From: Lentibacillus siamensis
Lineage (GTDB): Bacteria; Bacillota; Bacilli; Bacillales; Amphibacillaceae
DNA length: 64,000 nt
Assembly: GCF_039522605.1 (NCBI RefSeq)
Contig: NZ_BAAADS010000012.1
Span: forward strand, 248,001-312,000
Direction of reading: 5' to 3'
In this document: positions 52,687-61,957 of the stretch, in pieces
Position numbering within the stretch: position 1 is the stretch's first letter
Layout: each line of letters begins with the position of its first letter
Position numbers and translations under genes: made by a program
Notes under the pieces: generated by a model
Seen by the model: only the letters and a program-made list of their open reading frames with translations
Database searches by the model: none
Told to the model about the DNA's origin: nothing

Positions 52687-53958
52687 ATGCACAAGAGTAT
52701 CCAGAATATAGCTGGCAAAGTCGATATAGACAAGGATTTAATATTCCTGCTGGTAATAGGCGGACTATACGCCTTAGGCATATTTCTGTCCAACACGTTT
52801 GTTAACATATATTTATGGAAACAGTCAGGTGATTATGTAACCATTGCAATGTACAATTTGGGAATATATCTGTTGCAGCCAATTACGTTTATTTTTGCAG
52901 GGAAAATTGCGAAAAAGGTTGACAGGGTGATTGTCCTGAGAGTGGGGGTAACCGTATTATCCCTGTTTTTTTTAAGTGTACTTATTATTGCAGAGGATGC
53001 ATCCGTCTATAATTTTCTGCTGGGAAGCCTTCTGGGGATCGGTTATGGATTTTATTGGCTGGCATTTAATGTACTGACATTTGAAATAACCGAACCGGAG
53101 TCGAGAGATTTTTTTAACGGGTTTTTAGGGATACTTCAATCATTCGGTGGCATGATTGGTCCGTTGCTGGCAGGTACCATTATTTTAAAAATGCCTGCTA
53201 CCATGGGATACACGACGATTTTTACGATTTCATTCGTTTTGTTTATTAGTGCTGTAATCTGCAGTTTTTTTCTGAAACGCAGACAGGCAGAAGGATCATT
53301 TCATTTTAGACGTGTACTGATTGAAAAGCGGAATAATAAAAACTGGGGCAAGATTTTAAATGCCCACGTTTTCCAGGGACTGCGCGAAGGGATCTTTTTA
53401 TTCGTCATTGCGATTTGGGTGTATTTAACTACGAAGAGTGAATTCGCCCTTGGTATGTTTAATTTGTTTTTATCTGGTCTGTCACTCGTATTTTATTTTG
53501 TTGTGACGAAATGGATTAAACCGTCCATGCGAAAAAAATCAATTTTATTCGGTGCTATCCTGCTGTACGTGTCCATTTTCATTATATTGTTCGACATTTC
53601 TTATTATAAGCTTATGATTTATGCTGCGATAATTGGTATTGCCTACCCGATTATTAATGTTCCGTATGTATCTATGACGTATGATGTAATCGGAAAGGCT
53701 TGGAAAGCAAAGGATTTTCGAATCGAATATATTGTGGTCAGAGAATTGTTTGTCAATATTGGACGGGTTGTGGCGATATTGTCCTTCCTGATTGCTATTT
53801 ATGTGTTTCCTGCTGAAAAGATTATCCCATTTTTATTAATCATCTTTGGCGCCGGCCATTTGTTTATTTACTTTTTTGTAAAGGATATATTTTTGGGAAG
53901 TCCGCATAAAAAAGATTTCATGATTAAGGAACAATTAACGGATGAAAAGGATCGATAA
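52687..53958 (+). CDS. yqgE: MFS transporter (YqgE-like)
   Basis: A 423-residue membrane protein with about 12 spans and a short charged C-terminus (DFMIKEQLTDEKDR). The MFS loop signature between spans 2 and 3 is AGKIAKKVDRVIVLRVGV. The substrate is unknown. Its position between sodA and pbpA matches yqgE of B. subtilis. AAAGGGGAG lies upstream of ATG 52687. Confidence 0.85.
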   Translation: MHKSIQNIAGKVDIDKDLIFLLVIGGLYALGIFLSNTFVNIYLWKQSGDYVTIAMYNLGIYLLQPITFIFAGKIAKKVDRVIVLRVGVTVLSLFFLSVLIIAEDASVYNFLLGSLLGIGYGFYWLAFNVLTFEITEPESRDFFNGFLGILQSFGGMIGPLLAGTIILKMPATMGYTTIFTISFVLFISAVICSFFLKRRQAEGSFHFRRVLIEKRNNKNWGKILNAHVFQGLREGIFLFVIAIWVYLTTKSEFALGMFNLFLSGLSLVFYFVVTKWIKPSMRKKSILFGAILLYVSIFIILFDISYYKLMIYAAIIGIAYPIINVPYVSMTYDVIGKAWKAKDFRIEYIVVRELFVNIGRVVAILSFLIAIYVFPAEKIIPFLLIIFGAGHLFIYFFVKDIFLGSPHKKDFMIKEQLTDEKDR

Positions 53959-54029
53959 TCCTCTTAGAATTTCCAGTATTTTAATGCTATAATAAGAATA
54001 CTTGGAAGTATAGATTTAGGGGGAGTCCA

Positions 54030-56096
54030 ATGGTTCAACGAAAGACGAAAAAGAAAAAGGCACAGCTTCCTTTTCGTTTAAATATATTGTTTTTTATCGT
54101 TTTTCTGCTGTTCTCAGTCTTGGTTTTGCAGCTTGGAGTTGTGCAAATTTTGAACGGGGAAGAATTTCAGGAAGAAATTGATAAGACGGTAAAAGAAAAT
54201 ACGGAAATACCTGTACCGCGGGGAAGAATGTACGATCGGAATCACAATTTAATCGTTGGTAATAAACCGCTTTATTCCATAACCTACACCCCGGCTAAAG
54301 GTGTTACAGCGGAGAAACGGCTGAAAGTAGCTGAGAAACTGTCACGTTTTATTTCCATGCCAAAAGAAGATGGCGAGTATGGGGTTACGGAACGGAATAA
54401 AAAAGAGTATTGGTATCTTAATCATACAGAGGAAGCAAAAAATCTTCTTTCCGATAAAGAAGTTGAAAAAATGGATACAAGTAAGGAATATAACACCATT
54501 CTGAAACGCATTAAAAAGGATAAAATTGATGGCTTTACCGATAAACAACTTGAGGTAATGGCAATTAAAAAAGAAATGGATCAGGCAATGACGTTGACAC
54601 CACATGTTATTAAGAACGAAAATGTAACGCCCGAGGAATTTGCCAAGGTGTCGGAACATCTGGATATGCTTGATGGAATAAATGCCACAACTGATTGGGA
54701 CCGCGTCAAACCATATGGTAAAACGTTCAGCAATTTTATTGGGTCCATTACATCCCAATCACAAGGTATTCTTGCCGAGAAGGAAAATTACTATTTGTCC
54801 CGCGGATATAAACGAAATGACCGGGTCGGTAAAAGTGGTCTCGAAGAACAGTATGAAAGTCTGTTGCGTGGCCGGAAAGAAAAAATTCAGTATACAACCA
54901 ACAATGACGGAAAAGTAATTGATTCCGAAGTAGTTGTGGAAGGACAGCGGGGTAAGGATCTGGTTCTGACAGTTAATATGAAGCTGCAGAAAAAAGTTAA
55001 TAAAATTCTGCGTGAAGAATTAAAAGCGGGGATTCAGAAATACCCATACAAGAACCGTTATATGAATGATGCGTTAGCTGTCGTTATGAATCCGCAGACA
55101 GGAGAACTCCTTGCAGTGGCGGGACAGCACTATAACCGGGAGACGAATGAATTTGAAAAAGCCGGATTGAAAGCATTGTATGCAGCCCATGAACCAGGCT
55201 CTGCAATAAAAGGTGCTACTGTACTTTCCGGCTATGAATCGGGAGTTATTGATATTGGAACCACGTTTTATGATGCACCAATTAAAATTGCCGGAACACC
55301 GGAGAAAAGTTCGTATTCGCAACTGGGATTGATTAACGATGTAAACGCGTTGAAACGTTCTTCCAACGTTTATATGTTTTATATTGCAATGCGAATGGGA
55401 GGGGATTTTAATTACGAGCGGAATGAAAGCTTGAATTTTGATCCATCTGCTTTTCAGGAAATACGGAATTATTTCAGTCAATTTGGACTTGGTGTTTCAA
55501 CCGGGGTCGATTTTCCATATGAATCGGTTGGATATGAAGGACCTAATCCGAAAGCGGGTAATTTGCTTGACTTTGCGATTGGACAGTATGATACATATAC
55601 TACACTGCAGCTTGCTCAGTATGTATCAACGATTGCAAATGACGGCTATCGTGTCCAACCTCATTTTTTGAAGTCAGTTCGGACTCCGGTGCCCCACGAG
55701 GAAGATTTAGGGCCGGTATATAAAAGTGTTAATACACAAGTATTGAATAAAATTACCATGGAAGATAAATATCTGAATCGGGTACAGGAGGGTTTTCGCA
55801 GGGTTTATCAAGAAGTCCATGGAACAGCATATTCCCATTTTGCAGATAAACCATACAATCCAGCAGGCAAAACAGGTACCGCTGAAAATGATATTTACGA
55901 AGATGGTAAAAAGATAATGGAAGCCGAAAATCACACGCTTGTCGGATATGCACCATACAATAAGCCTGAAGTGGCTTTTGCCGTTGTTGTCCCCCAAGCT
56001 GGTGTTGTACTAAATCAACATCCAACCAGTAAGAATATTGGAGAGCGTATTCTTGATTCTTACTTTGAATTGAAGAAAGAGAATAAATCCGAATAG
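54030..56096 (+). CDS. pbpA: Penicillin-binding protein 2A (class B PBP)
   Basis: A 688-residue monofunctional transpeptidase that crosslinks peptidoglycan during cell elongation; in B. subtilis the related protein also serves spore outgrowth. It has one N-terminal span (about residues 16-38), a dimerisation domain and a transpeptidase domain. The active-site motifs are S391-A-I-K394, SSN at 444-446 and KTGTAE from 614. GGGGGAG precedes ATG 54030. TATAAT at 53988-53993 may be the -10 of its promoter, with an unclear -35. Confidence 0.96.
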   Translation: MVQRKTKKKKAQLPFRLNILFFIVFLLFSVLVLQLGVVQILNGEEFQEEIDKTVKENTEIPVPRGRMYDRNHNLIVGNKPLYSITYTPAKGVTAEKRLKVAEKLSRFISMPKEDGEYGVTERNKKEYWYLNHTEEAKNLLSDKEVEKMDTSKEYNTILKRIKKDKIDGFTDKQLEVMAIKKEMDQAMTLTPHVIKNENVTPEEFAKVSEHLDMLDGINATTDWDRVKPYGKTFSNFIGSITSQSQGILAEKENYYLSRGYKRNDRVGKSGLEEQYESLLRGRKEKIQYTTNNDGKVIDSEVVVEGQRGKDLVLTVNMKLQKKVNKILREELKAGIQKYPYKNRYMNDALAVVMNPQTGELLAVAGQHYNRETNEFEKAGLKALYAAHEPGSAIKGATVLSGYESGVIDIGTTFYDAPIKIAGTPEKSSYSQLGLINDVNALKRSSNVYMFYIAMRMGGDFNYERNESLNFDPSAFQEIRNYFSQFGLGVSTGVDFPYESVGYEGPNPKAGNLLDFAIGQYDTYTTLQLAQYVSTIANDGYRVQPHFLKSVRTPVPHEEDLGPVYKSVNTQVLNKITMEDKYLNRVQEGFRRVYQEVHGTAYSHFADKPYNPAGKTGTAENDIYEDGKKIMEAENHTLVGYAPYNKPEVAFAVVVPQAGVVLNQHPTSKNIGERILDSYFELKKENKSE

Positions 56097-56120
56097 CATT
56101 TTTGCTTTCTTACCTGCTTT

Positions 56121-56160
56121 AAAAAGTCTGGACCATTATTCATGGTTACAGGCTTTTTTT
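56121..56160 (+). terminator. Terminator after pbpA
   Basis: AAAAAGTCTG pairs with CAGGCTTTTT, with ACCAT/ATGGT inside, followed by more T. Confidence 0.85.
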
Positions 56161-56239
56161 GTTATGTTTTGGTTGACCTTATAAGAAAATTCAATAAGAC
56201 GTGGCGAATGCCTGCGATTTTCTAAAGTTATTCAATAAC

Positions 56240-56278
56240 TTTACATATTCTTTACAAGTAATTAATAAGGAGTTAACA
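56240..56278 (+). promoter_or_regulatory. Pho box of pstS (PhoP binding site)
   Basis: Four hexamers start exactly 11 bases apart: TTTACA (56240), TTTACA (56251), TTAATA (56262) and TTAACA (56273). This fits the Bacillus PhoP consensus TT(A/T/C)ACA. A TATGAT -10 (56288-56293) follows ten bases later, so PhoP would act as an activator in place of a -35. Confidence 0.95.
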
Positions 56279-56358
56279 CTCGTTCGTTATGATGAAGTTG
56301 CAGGAAAGGAAAAAGCCATATCTTTTCTGACAATTAACCATAACAGGGGGCTTAGAAA

Positions 56359-57324
56359 TTGAAGAAAAGACTTTTTTTCGTCACGTTGACAGCTTTACTG
56401 ACAACACTGGTTTTGGCTGCATGCGGAAATGCAGAAGGGAGTGGAAGTAATGATGGCAACAAAGGATCATCTGAAAATGCCTCAACAGAAATCAAGGTTG
56501 ATGGATCATCTACCGTATTCCCGATTATAGAAGCAGTAGCAGAAGAGTATCAAAAGGCAAATCCGGATGCAAAAGTAAATATCGGAGTTTCCGGTACAGG
56601 TGGCGGGTTTGAAAAGTTTATCGCTGGTGAAACACATGTCTCCAATGCTTCCAGGCCAATTGAACAAGAAGAAAAGAAATTACTGAAGGAAAACGGAATT
56701 GACTATACAGAATTTGAAATTGCACTTGATGGACTCTCCATTGTGGTAAATAAACAAAATGATTGGGTGGATCAGCTGACTGTTGAGCAATTAAAAAAAA
56801 TGTGGTCTGAAAACGGCGGGGTAGAAACATGGTCAGATTTAAATAAAGCATGGCCTGATCAAAAAATTACATTTTTTAGTCCAGGAGCAGATTCCGGGAC
56901 ATTTGACTATTTCAGTGAAGTGGTTCTGGCAGATGCACAATTCCGGAAAGATGCCACGTTGTCGGAGGATGACAATGTTCTTGTACAGGGAGTGACAGGC
57001 TCTAAACACGGAATTGGCTATTTTGGTTACGCATATTACGCTGAAAACAAAGACAATTTAAAGGCGGTTCCCATAGTAAACGGTGAAGGAAAACCGATAA
57101 TGCCCAGTAAAGAAACAATTCAGTCCGGTGAATACAATCCATTTTCCAGACCACTGTTCATCTATGTAAAGAACGATGCCCTGAACAATGAAACGGTATA
57201 TGACTTTATGAAATATACATTCGAAAATGCTGGTAAAATGGCGGAGGCTGTAGGATATGTTGCCAAGCCTGAGAGTGCATATGAAGATGCTTTAAATAAA
57301 ATTAAAGATCTGGCAGGCAAATAA
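56359..57324 (+). CDS. pstS: Phosphate-binding lipoprotein PstS
   Basis: A 321-residue solute-binding protein of the high-affinity phosphate ABC importer. It has a lipoprotein signal peptide (residues 1-20, then LAAC lipobox with the lipidated Cys). The mature protein has phosphate-site motifs DGSSTVFP, GTGGGFEKF and SPGADSGTFDYF. It is anchored outside the membrane. The start is TTG 56359 after CAGGGGGC. It is the first gene of pstSCAB, driven by the Pho box under phosphate limitation. Confidence 0.97.
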   Translation: MKKRLFFVTLTALLTTLVLAACGNAEGSGSNDGNKGSSENASTEIKVDGSSTVFPIIEAVAEEYQKANPDAKVNIGVSGTGGGFEKFIAGETHVSNASRPIEQEEKKLLKENGIDYTEFEIALDGLSIVVNKQNDWVDQLTVEQLKKMWSENGGVETWSDLNKAWPDQKITFFSPGADSGTFDYFSEVVLADAQFRKDATLSEDDNVLVQGVTGSKHGIGYFGYAYYAENKDNLKAVPIVNGEGKPIMPSKETIQSGEYNPFSRPLFIYVKNDALNNETVYDFMKYTFENAGKMAEAVGYVAKPESAYEDALNKIKDLAGK

Positions 57325-57344
57325 ATCAGAATAAATCTTTCCTG

Positions 57345-57398
57345 AAGCAGGTTAGGGTCTAAAGAGGTGAATTCTCTATTCACCTCACTTTCCTGCTT
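57345..57398 (+). other. Long hairpin between pstS and pstC
   Basis: The outer stem AAGCAGG (57345-57351) / CCTGCTT (57392-57398) encloses GAGGTGAA (57364-57371) / TTCACCTC (57379-57386). Only TTATTATT follows. Such a structure after pstS usually keeps the binding-protein message stable and lowers the level of the membrane genes. Confidence 0.7.
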
Positions 57399-57441
57399 TA
57401 TTATTGAATTAATTGATGATCTTGCGGAGGAGTATCTAAAT

Positions 57442-58368
57442 ATGTCTGTTGACGTTAAAAAAATGATAAATGAAAAAAAATCAAACCGCTTATTGCTCAG
57501 GTTTAATGAAAAAGCAGCCCCAGCAGTTTTCATTATTTGTGCAATAATTTCTGTACTGACCACACTCGGAATTGTTATTACGTTATCAGTTGAAACACTC
57601 ACTTTTTTCAGTCGGGTGTCATTTATTGATTTTTTAACCGGAACTGAGTGGTGGCCATTTGGTGAAAATCCGAGTTATGGAATTCTCCCACTTATTTCCG
57701 GGACCTTATTAATTACTGGTATTGCAATGATTGTGTCGATTCCGACCGGTATTGCGTCAGCAATTTATTTAAGTGAATTCGCCTCTGATAACATACGCAA
57801 AGTGGTGAAGCCAATTTTAGAAGTATTGGCAGGAATACCAACGATTGTTTACGGTTTTTTCGCTTTGACCTTCGTAACTCCTGTTTTACAGCAGTTCATA
57901 TCAAGTCTGCCGATTTTCAATGCACTTAGTCCTGGAATTGTTGTAGGAATCATGATCATTCCAATGATTGCTTCCTTATCTGAGGATGCGATGAATTCAG
58001 TTCCTAATGCAATGCGGGAAGGTGCACTGGCAATGGGTGCGACAAAATTGGAAGTTGCTATGAAGATTGTTGTTCCTGCTGCACTGTCAGGAATTATTTC
58101 ATCATTTGTATTGGGGATTTCTCGGGCAATTGGAGAGACAATGATTGTTTCAGTCGCTGCCGGATCAACCCCAAAACTGACAATGAACGTAACTGATTCA
58201 ATTCAAACAATGACCGGATATATCGTTCAGGTTAGTTTGGGTGATGCATCTTACGGGTCAACAACGTATTACAGCATATACGCTGTGGGGATGACGCTGT
58301 TTGTCTTCACATTATGCATGAACTTGTTATCACAATATATTTCTCGTCGCTTCAAGGAGGATTACTAG
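57442..58368 (+). CDS. pstC: Phosphate ABC permease PstC
   Basis: A 308-residue inner-membrane permease with six spans and the EAA-type loop EGALAMGATKLEVAMKIVVP (about residues 192-211), which contacts PstB. ATG 57442 has GGAGGAG upstream, while the frame is open back to 57367 through the hairpin and is not used. It stands four codon-lengths or less from pstA. Confidence 0.95.
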   Translation: MSVDVKKMINEKKSNRLLLRFNEKAAPAVFIICAIISVLTTLGIVITLSVETLTFFSRVSFIDFLTGTEWWPFGENPSYGILPLISGTLLITGIAMIVSIPTGIASAIYLSEFASDNIRKVVKPILEVLAGIPTIVYGFFALTFVTPVLQQFISSLPIFNALSPGIVVGIMIIPMIASLSEDAMNSVPNAMREGALAMGATKLEVAMKIVVPAALSGIISSFVLGISRAIGETMIVSVAAGSTPKLTMNVTDSIQTMTGYIVQVSLGDASYGSTTYYSIYAVGMTLFVFTLCMNLLSQYISRRFKEDY

Positions 58369-58369
58369 T

Positions 58370-59248
58370 ATGAATTTGGTTGATAAACAGGTGATTCAAC
58401 GCAGGATGCCAAGAAGGCTTGTAACAAACCATTTTTTAAAGCAGCTATTTTTTCTTGCCGTTGCAGTGGGAATAACGATCCTGGCAATTTTGTTATATCG
58501 TATCATCACACAAGGGATCAGTTACTTGGATTGGGGGTTCATAACCAGTTTTGCTTCCAGATTTCCGGAAAAAGCTGGCATCAAAGCAGCAATTGTCGGA
58601 TCATTCTGGTTAATGACTATTACAGCACCTGTTTCATTGGTGATTGGAGTTGGAACGGCCATTTACCTTGAAGAATACGCCACCAGGAACAAATTCACCC
58701 ATTTTATTAAGGTGAATATATCGAATCTTGCCGGGGTGCCATCCATTGTCTATGGACTATTGGGGTTGGCCATTTTTGTTCGTCTGCTGGAAATGGGTAG
58801 AAGTATTTTGGCCGGTGGACTGACGATGAGTCTGTTGATTCTGCCGATTATTGTAGTGGCTGCGCAGGAAGCTATTCGTGCTGTACCTGTCGACCAAAAA
58901 GAAGCATCGTATGCAATGGGGGCTACAAAATGGCAAACGGTTCGGCGTATTGTCCTTCCTGCTGCAATGCCTGGGATTTTAACGGGAGGTATATTGGGAC
59001 TTTCCCGTGCAATTGGTGAGACCGCACCACTGCTGATGATAGGGGCATTATCGTTTATTGCGTATTTACCGGAAAATATCTGGTCCGGTTTTACGGTGCT
59101 TCCGATTCAAATATTTAACTGGACAGGGAGGCCGCAAGACGGATTTCATCTTATTGCAGCAGCCGGTATCATCGTACTCTTGTTCATGTTGCTTTTCATG
59201 AATTCGATCGCCGTAATTATACGAAATAAATTTTCCAAACGAATCTAG
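58370..59248 (+). CDS. pstA: Phosphate ABC permease PstA
   Basis: A 292-residue partner permease of PstC with six spans and the loop KEASYAMGATKWQTVRRIVL (about residues 178-197) for contact with PstB. ATG 58370 follows the pstC stop by one base, with AGGAGG inside the end of pstC. It acts in the cytoplasmic membrane. Confidence 0.95.
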   Translation: MNLVDKQVIQRRMPRRLVTNHFLKQLFFLAVAVGITILAILLYRIITQGISYLDWGFITSFASRFPEKAGIKAAIVGSFWLMTITAPVSLVIGVGTAIYLEEYATRNKFTHFIKVNISNLAGVPSIVYGLLGLAIFVRLLEMGRSILAGGLTMSLLILPIIVVAAQEAIRAVPVDQKEASYAMGATKWQTVRRIVLPAAMPGILTGGILGLSRAIGETAPLLMIGALSFIAYLPENIWSGFTVLPIQIFNWTGRPQDGFHLIAAAGIIVLLFMLLFMNSIAVIIRNKFSKRI

Positions 59249-59259
59249 GAGGAGATATC

Positions 59260-60081
59260 ATGCAAAGTTTAGCACTTGAAAAAAATACACCTGGTTTGGG
59301 TGAAATGAATTATGATATTGAGCCGGAAAAATCCATTTATGCGGTTGACGATTTTAGCCTTTGGTATGGAGACAAACAGGCTTTGCATACGATTAATCTG
59401 GACATTCCAGTTAATAGGGTGACCGCAATCATTGGTCCCTCTGGATGCGGCAAGTCAACCTTTATTAAAGCACTTAACCGCATGGTGGAATTAGTGCCAT
59501 CTGTCAAAATGAGCGGGAAGATTATGTATAAAGATGAAAATATACTAACTGCAAAATATAAAGTGGAAGATTTGCGCACGAAGGTTGGTATGGTATTTCA
59601 GAATCCAAATCCATTTCCAAAATCTGTATATGAAAATATCGTATTTGGTCTGAAGATTCATGGGATTAAAAAAAGGCAGATACTTGATGAAATTGTTGAA
59701 AAAAGTTTAAAGGGTGCAGCACTCTGGGATGAAGTAAAGGACCGGTTGAACGAGAATGCCCTCGGGTTATCCGGCGGGCAGCAGCAAAGACTCTGTATTG
59801 CGAGATGTCTGGCAATTGAACCGGATGTGATTTTGATGGATGAACCGACATCAGCATTGGACCCTGTTTCTACATCAAAAGTGGAAGAACTGGTTGATAC
59901 GCTGAAACAGAACTACAGTATTGTAATTGTTACGCATAACATGCAGCAGGCAGCGAGGATTTCTGATAAAACTGCTTTTTTTCTGAATGGCGAAGTGATT
60001 GAATATGACAATACAGATAAATTATTCTCCTACCCGGTGGATAAGCGTACTGAAGATTATATTACCGGACGCTTCGGATAA
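59260..60081 (+). CDS. pstB: Phosphate ABC ATPase PstB
   Basis: A 273-residue ATPase that powers phosphate import. Walker A GPSGCGKST (about residues 58-66), Q-loop MVFQNPNPFP, signature LSGGQQQRLCIA, Walker B VILMDEPTSALDP and H-loop VTHNMQQAARISD are all intact. AGGAGG lies before ATG 59260. B. subtilis has two pstB genes here; this window has one. No phoU follows. Confidence 0.96.
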   Translation: MQSLALEKNTPGLGEMNYDIEPEKSIYAVDDFSLWYGDKQALHTINLDIPVNRVTAIIGPSGCGKSTFIKALNRMVELVPSVKMSGKIMYKDENILTAKYKVEDLRTKVGMVFQNPNPFPKSVYENIVFGLKIHGIKKRQILDEIVEKSLKGAALWDEVKDRLNENALGLSGGQQQRLCIARCLAIEPDVILMDEPTSALDPVSTSKVEELVDTLKQNYSIVIVTHNMQQAARISDKTAFFLNGEVIEYDNTDKLFSYPVDKRTEDYITGRFG

Positions 60082-60106
60082 TAAAGGAGGTGTGATATTT
60101 TCCACG

Positions 60107-60130
60107 GGCTGCCATTTGAAGCAGCCTTTT
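60107..60130 (+). terminator. Weak terminator after pstB
   Basis: GGCTGC (60107-60112) pairs with GCAGCC (60121-60126), followed by four T. It sits inside a 19-codon frame opened by AAAGGAGGTGTGAT right after pstB. Confidence 0.5.
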
Positions 60131-60234
60131 CCTATATTTGGGCATATTTGATCAAATGTGCAGAAGAATAATATGTTGTATATGAATACATGAACAATTG
60201 AAGTACACTAATATAAAGTAAAGGGATAAATGAT

Positions 60235-60315
60235 ATGATACTAGTTACAGGCGTCACAGGAAACATTGGTAAAGTGGTCGATTATCATTTTCTAAATAAA
60301 GGCAGCGCGGGATAA
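60235..60315 (+). pseudogene. Truncated NAD(P)-binding (NmrA-like) gene fragment
   Basis: A 26-codon frame, MILVTGVTGNIGKVVDYHFL then a TAA stop, carries the first beta strand and the TGxTGxxG dinucleotide loop of an atypical short-chain dehydrogenase (NmrA type). The remainder, normally over 200 residues, is absent; the next gene starts 46 bases later. It seems to be a remnant rather than a working peptide, though a start-like AAGGGATAAATG region precedes it. Confidence 0.6.
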
Positions 60316-60361
60316 TCCTGAACAGTGAGCAAATACGCGAATGAGAAGGGAAGAACAACGA

Positions 60362-61315
60362 ATGGCTTACATTTTATTAATTATTGGATTTGCATTGTTG
60401 ATAAAAGGAGCTGATCTTTTTGTTAACGGATCCTCCAATATTGCAAAACTTCTCCGGGTTCCAACTATTTTAATTGGGTTAACCATTGTGGCTTTTGGAA
60501 CAAGTTCACCGGAAGCGACTGTCAGTATTATTGCAGCACTGGAAGGAAGCGGCAATGTTTCGCTGGGTAACGTAGTTGGAAGCAACATTTTTAATATTAC
60601 CCTCGTTGTGGGGGCTGCTGCTTTTTTATATCCTTTGAAGGTTGAAAGTGAGACCATTAAGAAGGAAATACCATTTACATTACTAGCGAGTACAGTATTG
60701 CTTATTCTTATGAGTGACATTGCATTGCAGGGGTTCAGCAGCAATCTGCTTACACGCAGTGACGGATTCATCTTCTTATTGTTTTTAACCATCTTTATGT
60801 ACTATGTGATTGAGATTGGCTTAAAAAGCCGGAAAGATACAGCGGACGAACCAGTACCTGAAGATCTCTCCTGGGGGAAAAATATATTTATTACCTTATT
60901 AGGGCTTGCAGCAATAATATTTGGAGGGAATTTGGTAGTAGATAATGGTACAGAAATTGCTTACTCACTTGGTATGAGTGAAACCTTAGTGGGGTTAACG
61001 ATTATTGCAATAGGAACATCCCTTCCAGAACTGGTAACATCTATTTCTGCAGCATTGAAAAAGGAAAGTGAAATCGCACTGGGAAACATTGTGGGGAGCA
61101 ATATTTTCAACATCTTATTTGTCCTTGGATCCTCGGCCGCAATATCCCCAATAGCGGTGGATGATAAAGTTTTTATTGATGTCATACTCATGATTCTACT
61201 AACTGTTGTATTATTGGTTTTTTCAAGGACCAGCTTCAAGGTTGGAAAGCGTGAAGGATTGGTGCTTGCTGCCGCCTACATTATTTATCTCGTTTATATT
61301 ATATTACGCAATTAA
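60362..61315 (+). CDS. Calcium/sodium antiporter (CaCA family)
   Basis: A 317-residue membrane exchanger of the YrbG type with about 10 spans in two inverted halves. Both alpha repeats are clear: VAFGTSSPEATVSIIAALEG with GNVVGSNIFNI (about residues 46-80), and IAIGTSLPELVTSISAALKK with GNIVGSNIFNILF (about 212-250). These hold the ion-binding acidic residues. ATG 60362 is preferred; an in-frame ATG at 60341 precedes the AAGGGAAG site. The ion pair is a family inference. Confidence 0.9.
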   Translation: MAYILLIIGFALLIKGADLFVNGSSNIAKLLRVPTILIGLTIVAFGTSSPEATVSIIAALEGSGNVSLGNVVGSNIFNITLVVGAAAFLYPLKVESETIKKEIPFTLLASTVLLILMSDIALQGFSSNLLTRSDGFIFLLFLTIFMYYVIEIGLKSRKDTADEPVPEDLSWGKNIFITLLGLAAIIFGGNLVVDNGTEIAYSLGMSETLVGLTIIAIGTSLPELVTSISAALKKESEIALGNIVGSNIFNILFVLGSSAAISPIAVDDKVFIDVILMILLTVVLLVFSRTSFKVGKREGLVLAAAYIIYLVYIILRN

Positions 61316-61343
61316 TGAAAAAGGGTTTCATCCTTTTGCTGTT

Positions 61344-61377
61344 AAAAAAAGAGCGGAAGCATTTGCTTTCGCTCTTA
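61344..61377 (-). terminator. Terminator of the minus-strand pair
   Basis: Read on the minus strand, AAGAGCGAAAGC pairs with the GCTTCCGCTCTT arm and is followed by seven T. It overlaps the stop of the gene at 61375; on the plus strand it also follows the antiporter gene. Confidence 0.8.
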
Positions 61378-61944
61378 ATTCGTCAGTTTTTCCGCTATCT
61401 CATAATGACTCATATCACTGTTGAACTTAAATTTACCCAATTGAACTTTTTTTGTATAGTCATGGTTTTCCATGTAGCGGGTAAATTTATCTGCATTATT
61501 AATAATATCATTTTCAGCCAGTTTATTGCTGATGACTGATGGAGCCATTCCGGATTTTATCTTTAGCGTATACGAAACAGTGTCTTTTTTGTCGGAACCC
61601 TCTTTGGAAGAGTCCTCCGATTTGTTGTCACTGTCAGACTTATCATTGTTACTGTTATCATCATTTTTTTTATTTTGCTTATCGGTGTCTTTATTTTTCT
61701 GTGTTGATTTATTCTGTTCTTTTTCCTTGGTTTTGTTTTCACTGTTGTCTGAGTTGACCGAAACCGAAATGTATTCCGATTCATTGAGCACATGATATCC
61801 TTCATCTTCAATACTGGCAATCATTTCATCAGTTGATAATTTCTGTGAAGCATCTCGCTTATCAGCGGTAAAATAAAAGGTTGCCAGTATGATAACCCCT
61901 GCCACCAACAGACCCAAAGCAAATGAACGGATTGTTTGTTTCAT
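61375..61944 (-). CDS. Membrane-anchored protein with MltG/YceG-like N-domain
   Basis: A 189-residue protein with a single N-terminal span (about residues 6-23), a folded stretch, a very polar low-complexity linker rich in Lys, Asp, Asn and Ser (about 66-120) and a C-terminal module (SYTLKIKSGMAPSVISNKLA, then FTRYMENHDY and LGKFKFNSDMSHYEIAEKLT). That module resembles the LysM-like part of the lytic transglycosylase MltG. The catalytic domain of MltG is absent. The start is taken after GATGAGGAT; a longer start at 61974 is possible. The partner gene at 61958 is just upstream. Confidence 0.65.
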   Translation of the reverse strand: MKQTIRSFALGLLVAGVIILATFYFTADKRDASQKLSTDEMIASIEDEGYHVLNESEYISVSVNSDNSENKTKEKEQNKSTQKNKDTDKQNKKNDDNSNNDKSDSDNKSEDSSKEGSDKKDTVSYTLKIKSGMAPSVISNKLAENDIINNADKFTRYMENHDYTKKVQLGKFKFNSDMSHYEIAEKLTN

Positions 61945-61957
61945 ATTATCCTCATCC

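Noticed and set aside
61526..61820. Ser/Leu- and Lys-rich frames on both strands around 61.6 kb
   Set aside because: They mirror the low-complexity Asp/Ser/Lys linker of the minus-strand MltG-like gene.
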